DNA of 64,000 nucleotides from positions 2,314,501 through 2,378,500 of the forward strand of contig NZ_CP012109.1 of assembly GCF_000280925.3 (NCBI RefSeq), in the 5' to 3' direction. Shown here piece after piece: positions 59,650 to 64,000 of the stretch. How positions within the stretch are numbered: the stretch's first letter is position 1; every line of letters starts with the position of its first letter. The DNA is from Myxococcus hansupus. Lineage in GTDB: Bacteria; Myxococcota; Myxococcia; Myxococcales; Myxococcaceae. Position numbers and translations under genes: made by a program. The notes below the pieces were generated by a model, which did not search any database, was not told where the DNA came from, and saw nothing but the letters and a program-made list of their open reading frames with translations.

Positions 59650-61518
59650 GTGCCTCAGGAGAATGGAAGCGGTGGGCCGCGCCCGGGTGGGCGCGGTCGT
59701 GACGGGGGTGCACCGGGCCAGGGTCCTCGCCGTGACGGACCGGGTGGTGGATTTGGTGGGCGGGGTGGTCCAGGACGCGGCGAAGGCCGTGGGCGTGGCG
59801 ACGGACGTGGACGCGGGCGTGATCGTGAAGAGGGCCCGGTGGGCCCCGGTCAGCGCGTCATCTCCGAGCTGAGCATCCTGGAGAAGGCACTCTCCAAGAC
59901 GGATTTCGGCGCGGAGAAGGGCCCGCTGCAGGCCATTGTCCGCTCGCTGCGGCCCATGCGCCTGAAGTCCCTGGACGACCTGGACCTCAACACGCGTGGC
60001 CGCCTCATCACCACGCTGCTGCGCGTTCAGCGCCAGCCCAAGCCGGCCGCCCCCGAGGCGGGTTCGGCCGAGGCCGCCGCGCCCGCCGAGGCGCCTGCCC
60101 CCGCTGAGGTCGAGACGCCCGCCGAGGCGCCTGCCGCGGCCGAGGGTGAGGCGGCCGCGCCCGCGGAGGCCGCTGCTCCGACGGAGGCCGCCGCGCCCGC
60201 AGTGGACCCCGCGCGCGAGAAGTTCGAGGCCTGGACGGACGTCCTCTTCCTGGTGGGCCAGGCCTGGCGCGCCGCGGGTGATTCCGAGCGCGCCGAGGCG
60301 GCCTTCGCCGCGAGCGGCCGCCAGCCGGGCGCCGAGGTGGAGGAGCCCGTCGCGGCGCCTCGCGAGGAGCGCCGTGAGCGTGGCGAGCGCCCGGAGCGCG
60401 GTGAGCGTCGCGAGCGTCCGGCTCGGGGTGAGCGCCCGGAGCGTGGCGAGCGCGCGGCTTCGGGTGAGCGCCGCGAGCGTGGCGAGCGCCCGGAGCGGGG
60501 TGAGCGCCGCGAGCGTCCGGCTCGGGCTGAGCGCCCGGAGCGTGGCGAGCGTCCGTTGCCGGAGCTGACCGGCACCTGGGACGAGCAGGCCAAGCAGCTC
60601 GAGACCATGGGCCGCACCCGTGACGCGGGTCGGCTGCACGAGCGGAACAACTCCTTCGCGGAGGCCGCGCGCCTCTTCGAGGCGGGTGGTGACCTGAAGA
60701 GCGCGCTGCGCAACGCCCTGTCGGGGAGCGACAACGACATGGCCCGCCGGTTGGTGGGCACGCTGCCTCCGGATCAGCTCGCGCCCACGCTGGAGAAGGC
60801 CGGTGCCTACGAGCTCCTCATGGAGCACTACGTCGGCAAGGCGGACTTCGAGAACGTGGCCCGGCTCTACGAGCGCGCGCGCCAGTTCGACCAGGCGGCG
60901 CTCGCCTACGAGCGCTCTGGCAAGCTGACCCTGGCGCGCAAGTCGTACGAGCGCGCGCGGGACATCGCCAGTGCCAACCGCATCCGGGGGCTCGAGGTGA
61001 AGAGCCTGGTGGAGCGGGGTGATCGGCTCGGCGCAGCGACGCTGCTCGCGGCGGTCGGTCAGCGCCGTGAGGCCGTCGAGGTCCTCAGCCCGCTGCCTCC
61101 GCCCAAGGCCTTCCACTTCATGCAGCGTCTGAAGCTGGACGACGAGGCGAAGGAGCTGGCGCAGAAGGAGCTGGCTCGGGCGGAGCAGGAGCAGAAGCCC
61201 GCGGGCCGCGCCCGTTGGCTGGAGCTGCTGGGCGACGTCACCGCCGCCGCCGAGGCGTGGGAGACGGCGGGCCGCAAGGACAAGGCGCTCCCGCTGCACG
61301 AGAAGCTCGGCAACCTGCCGCGCGCCGCTCAGCTCGCGGAGGAGCTGCAGCAGCGTGACAAGGCCATCGCCCTCTACACCCAGTTGAACGACAGCGCCGG
61401 TGTGGAGCGTGCGAAGGCGCTTCCTGAGACCGCGGCTGCCCCTGCCCCCACGGCGGACGCGGCGGATGGAAGCGCGGGTGACGAGACGTCGCCTGACGAC
61501 GCTCCCTCGGCTGGGTAG
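59650..61518 (+). CDS. RG-rich, repeat-containing protein with helical C-terminus, unnamed gene of the gliding cluster
   Basis: A 622-aa product from a GTG with GGGAGA upstream. Residues 1-60 are Gly/Arg-rich ([20 protein letters not shown]). A helical segment and an Ala/Pro/Glu-rich stretch follow. Residues 235-304 are built of GER/RER repeats ([20 protein letters not shown]), and the C-terminal half has TPR-like helices ([40 protein letters not shown]). No signal peptide, so cytoplasmic. It lies 12 bp after gltH, but two terminator-like hairpins follow it. Arg/Gly-rich regions often bind RNA or drive condensates; its role in gliding is not known to me. Confidence 0.8.
   Translation: MPQENGSGGPRPGGRGRDGGAPGQGPRRDGPGGGFGGRGGPGRGEGRGRGDGRGRGRDREEGPVGPGQRVISELSILEKALSKTDFGAEKGPLQAIVRSLRPMRLKSLDDLDLNTRGRLITTLLRVQRQPKPAAPEAGSAEAAAPAEAPAPAEVETPAEAPAAAEGEAAAPAEAAAPTEAAAPAVDPAREKFEAWTDVLFLVGQAWRAAGDSERAEAAFAASGRQPGAEVEEPVAAPREERRERGERPERGERRERPARGERPERGERAASGERRERGERPERGERRERPARAERPERGERPLPELTGTWDEQAKQLETMGRTRDAGRLHERNNSFAEAARLFEAGGDLKSALRNALSGSDNDMARRLVGTLPPDQLAPTLEKAGAYELLMEHYVGKADFENVARLYERARQFDQAALAYERSGKLTLARKSYERARDIASANRIRGLEVKSLVERGDRLGAATLLAAVGQRREAVEVLSPLPPPKAFHFMQRLKLDDEAKELAQKELARAEQEQKPAGRARWLELLGDVTAAAEAWETAGRKDKALPLHEKLGNLPRAAQLAEELQQRDKAIALYTQLNDSAGVERAKALPETAAAPAPTADAADGSAGDETSPDDAPSAG
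60379..60561 (+). repeat. Tandem 99-bp repeat coding for a charged GER/RER segment
   Basis: A copy starts at 60379 and again at 60478 with CGTGGCGAGCGCCCGGAGCG, exactly 33 codons apart. The second copy is nearly complete, with few differences, mainly third-position. Within each copy are shorter GAGCG-type sub-repeats. The period is a multiple of three, so expansion or contraction keeps frame. Confidence 0.85.
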
Positions 61519-61535
61519 CAAGAAGGTCAATGATT

Positions 61536-61608
61536 CCCGCCGTTTGGCGGGTTTTGCACGATTGCTCGGGGGCGCTGGCGACCGGTAGAGTTCCGGTCAC
61601 TGGCGCCC
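61536..61608 (+). terminator. Two tandem terminator-type hairpins before the long TPR gene
   Basis: First: CCCGCC, GTTT loop, GGCGGG, then TTTT (61536-61555), a textbook intrinsic terminator. Second: GGGCGCTGGCGACCGG with CCGGTCACTGGCGCCC (61570-61608), a 16-bp stem with one mismatch, followed by a T-rich tract to 61624. They separate the RG-rich gene from the next gene by 128 bp. Confidence 0.85.
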
Positions 61609-61646
61609 TCGCTGCTTTTCTTTTCCATTCCAAGGCCCGCCCCTCC

Positions 61647-64000
61647 ATGCAACAGCCCACGCCCTCGTCGCGTCCCACGCTGCGCGTGTCCGATGACCGC
61701 ACCTTCGTCGAAACCGAAGCGGCTCTCGAAAAGGCCGGCCGTATCGAGGAATTGATCCGCCTGTACGAGGGGCGTTCCCGCGACGTGGTCTCCGACGAGG
61801 CGGTGCGCCTGCTGTGCCGCGCCGCCGAGCTCGCGCATGACCGTCAGCGCAACACGCAGCGCGCGGAGGAGCTGCTCAAGCGCGCGTTGCTGGTGGCGAA
61901 GGACCCACTGCCCGCGCTGCGCGGTCTGAAGCGGCTGCACGAGTCTCGGCAGGATGGCGCCGCGCTGGCGGACATCCTGGAGCGCCTGGGCGGTGTCACG
62001 CAGGGCGAGGAGTGCGCGGGCCACTACCTGAAGGCCGCGGACGTCTACGAGCAGAAGTTGTTCCGTCGCGACCGGGCGGTGCTGTGCCTGCAGCGCGCGG
62101 CGCGAGCGAAGCCGGACCGGGCCGTCTTCCGGCGCGTGCGGCAGTTGCTGCTGTCGGAAGAGCGCTTCCAGCCGGCCTTCGAGGCGCTGGAGCGTGAGCG
62201 CGCGGCGCTGGGCGACGCGGGCATGGCCGAGGAGTACGCGGCGCTCGCCGAGCGGCTGGTGGATGACCCCACCGAGCACGAGCTGGCGCAGAGCGTGGTG
62301 GAGGTCGCCCGGGTGCTGGAGCCGCAGAACGCGCGCCTGGAGAAGGCGGCGCGGGCGCTGCAGCGCTTCGAGCAGACGTGGCGCGACCGCGTGCGGATGC
62401 TGCGCAGCATGTCGCTGGAGGAGCGGGACCGGAAGAGCGCGGCGCGGTTGTCGCTGCTCGTGGCGAAGCTCTTCGCCTGGTACGACCCGGGCTCGGCGGC
62501 CAAGGTGAAGGAGGCGTTGGACCGCTGCTTCCTGCTGTGGCCGGGCATGCCGGAGGGCCTGTCGCTCATCGAGAAGTTGACGCTGCGCGCGGGCGGCGAT
62601 TTCGCGCCGGCGATTGCGCAGATTGAAGCGATGGCGGGCGAGGTGAAGGACCGCAACGCGCAGGTGGACCTGTGGCTGCGCGTGGGCACGCTGCGGCTGG
62701 GCCGGTTGAACGACGCGGACGGCGCGCTGGCGGCCTTCGAGAAGGCGGTGGCGGCGGACCCCTCGCGTGCGGACGCGGCGAGCCTGACGGCGGAGCAGCT
62801 CCTGGAGAAGGGCCGCGCTCCGGAGGCCGTGGCGGTGCTGGAGCGCTACCTGGCGACGGTGAAGGACCGCTCGGCGCAGGCGGCGATGCGGCTGCGCCTC
62901 GCGGACCTCTTCCTGACGCAGCTTCGCGACGCGGACGCCGCGCGCGAGCACCTGGAAGCGGCGCTGAAGCTGGACCCCACGCAGGCGCTCGCGGCCTTCC
63001 AACTGGCGCGGCTGCTGGCGGAGGACGAGAACCTGGACGCGGTGGTGCCGCTGCTGGACCTGGCGCTGCTGGCGCCGCGCCCGCGGCCGGAGCGTGTGGC
63101 CTTCTGCGAGGCGCTCGCGCTGATGTTCGAGGAGAAGGACGACGCGCGCGGCGCCTTCGAGGTGCTGTCACGCGCGCTGGAGCTGGAGCCGGGTCGGCCG
63201 CTGCTGCTGGGCTCGGTGGTGGAGCACGCGGAGAAGGCCCAGGTGCAGCCCGCGCTGGCCCTGGCGCTGCAACGCGCGGCGCAGGCGGCCCCGGTGCCGG
63301 AGGTCGCGGCCACGTTGTGGCGGCAGCTCGCGCAGTTGCTCCAAGGCCCCTTGGCGGACCCCTCGCGCGCGGAGGCCGCGTGGCGGGAAGTGCTGGCCCG
63401 CGTCCCCGGAGACGCGGCGGCGATGGAGGCGGTGAAGTCGCTCCAGGCGGCCGCGGCGCTCGCGGATGACCCGAAGGCCCGACTGGAAGCGGACCTCGCG
63501 CGGCGCGAGGCGGCCAGCACGGCGCCCGAGGAGTTGGAGCCGCTCGCGCGTCAGTTGGTGCAGATGGCGCCGGATGACGCGGCGGCGGTGCAGCGGCTCC
63601 AGGCGCTCTGCGTCTCCCTGTCGAAGTTCGACGAGGCGGCGGCGCTGGCCGGGCGCCTGGCGGGGCTGGCCGAGACGCAGTTGGAGCGCAACGAGTGGAC
63701 GGCGCGCCAGGCGAAGCTCTACGCGGAGCGGCTGGGCCGTCAGGAGGACGCGACGGACCTGTTCCTCGGCCTGCTCGCGGAGAACGTCTCCACGGGCGTG
63801 GTGGTGGGCGGCCTGGAGCGGCTGGCCGCGGCGGGCATTCGCACGCCCGAGGTGACCGAGGCGCTGGCGGCGCACTACGGCCGCAGTGGCGACCACCAGC
63901 GTCAGGTCGCCGCGCTCCACCAGCAGTTGGAGGTGACGACGGAGGCCTCGGCCCGCAAGCGCCTCTTCTCGCTGATGGCCAGCGTCCATGAGAAGCAGTT
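61647..64000 (+). CDS. gltI: Long TPR protein, partial at right edge, GltI (AgmK) candidate
   Basis: The frame from the ATG at 61647 stays open to the end of the window: 784 codons, 3' end missing. It starts [20 protein letters not shown] and is helical throughout, with TPR units ([60 protein letters not shown]). No signal peptide or membrane span, so it is probably cytoplasmic. In M. xanthus the gltD-gltH genes are followed after a short interval by gltI/agmK, a giant TPR protein, which fits. No strong ribosome site is visible at the ATG (AAGG 12 bases away), and the frame is open upstream, so the start is not certain. Confidence 0.75.
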   Translation, partial: MQQPTPSSRPTLRVSDDRTFVETEAALEKAGRIEELIRLYEGRSRDVVSDEAVRLLCRAAELAHDRQRNTQRAEELLKRALLVAKDPLPALRGLKRLHESRQDGAALADILERLGGVTQGEECAGHYLKAADVYEQKLFRRDRAVLCLQRAARAKPDRAVFRRVRQLLLSEERFQPAFEALERERAALGDAGMAEEYAALAERLVDDPTEHELAQSVVEVARVLEPQNARLEKAARALQRFEQTWRDRVRMLRSMSLEERDRKSAARLSLLVAKLFAWYDPGSAAKVKEALDRCFLLWPGMPEGLSLIEKLTLRAGGDFAPAIAQIEAMAGEVKDRNAQVDLWLRVGTLRLGRLNDADGALAAFEKAVAADPSRADAASLTAEQLLEKGRAPEAVAVLERYLATVKDRSAQAAMRLRLADLFLTQLRDADAAREHLEAALKLDPTQALAAFQLARLLAEDENLDAVVPLLDLALLAPRPRPERVAFCEALALMFEEKDDARGAFEVLSRALELEPGRPLLLGSVVEHAEKAQVQPALALALQRAAQAAPVPEVAATLWRQLAQLLQGPLADPSRAEAAWREVLARVPGDAAAMEAVKSLQAAAALADDPKARLEADLARREAASTAPEELEPLARQLVQMAPDDAAAVQRLQALCVSLSKFDEAAALAGRLAGLAETQLERNEWTARQAKLYAERLGRQEDATDLFLGLLAENVSTGVVVGGLERLAAAGIRTPEVTEALAAHYGRSGDHQRQVAALHQQLEVTTEASARKRLFSLMASVHEKQ

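Overview
The window is high-GC DNA, densely coding on both strands, that reads as a Myxococcus chromosome or that of a very close relative. The strongest pointer is the block at 51512-64000. Its gene order (giant TPR protein, TPR lipoprotein, small exported protein, FHA/TonB-like protein, small beta-barrel, then a long TPR protein) matches the gltD-gltI gliding-motility cluster of Myxococcus xanthus. groESL with CIRCE elements, smc, rpoZ and many lipoprotein, TPR and FHA regulatory genes fit the same source. I saw no tRNA, rRNA, insertion sequence, prophage or CRISPR array.

Layout. 1-2185 (minus): prfA-prmC-murA, translation termination plus cell wall. 2341-6672: a 40-aa basic protein, a CapA-like lipoprotein with a one-base frameshift, a TPR protein and a CNNM/CBS membrane protein, then about 0.7 kb without a gene that carries three 62-bp tandem repeats. 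6673-10274: smc, frameshifted once as sequenced. 10414-14716 (minus): a lipoprotein, an FHA-linked AAA+ regulator without the GAFTGA loop, another lipoprotein, a small conserved protein and glutaredoxin. 14868-17146: groEL and groES with a clear promoter and two CIRCE operators. 17258-19291: two unknown genes, a Nudix hydrolase and rpoZ. 19408-22784 (minus): DoxX-like protein, phosphoglucomutase and an AmpG-like transporter.

22872-27768 (minus) is the most unusual unit: a tightly packed run of lipoprotein, ECF sigma factor, anti-sigma factor, exported caspase-like protease with a predicted beta-barrel tail, and a second lipoprotein paralogous to the first. It looks like one envelope signalling system. 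27976-29521 holds a nucleotidyltransferase overlapping a metallophosphoesterase. 29754-35815 is a signalling operon: hybrid kinase with three receivers, CheR, CheB (frameshifted) and a receiver-kinase, with no chemoreceptor nearby. 35894-37906 pairs a condensation-like acyltransferase with a convergent TetR regulator that has a perfect palindromic operator. 38511-43178 is a Gld-type ABC transporter operon. Then come aspartokinase, a large secreted lipoprotein, a beta-helix lipoprotein, cutA, and a DnaC/DnaI-like loader with a helical partner gene.

Three genes (capA-like, smc, cheB) each lack exactly one base at a G/C run, while the downstream frame is intact. Since smc is normally a core gene, sequence error is at least as likely as real mutation; the read evidence should decide.
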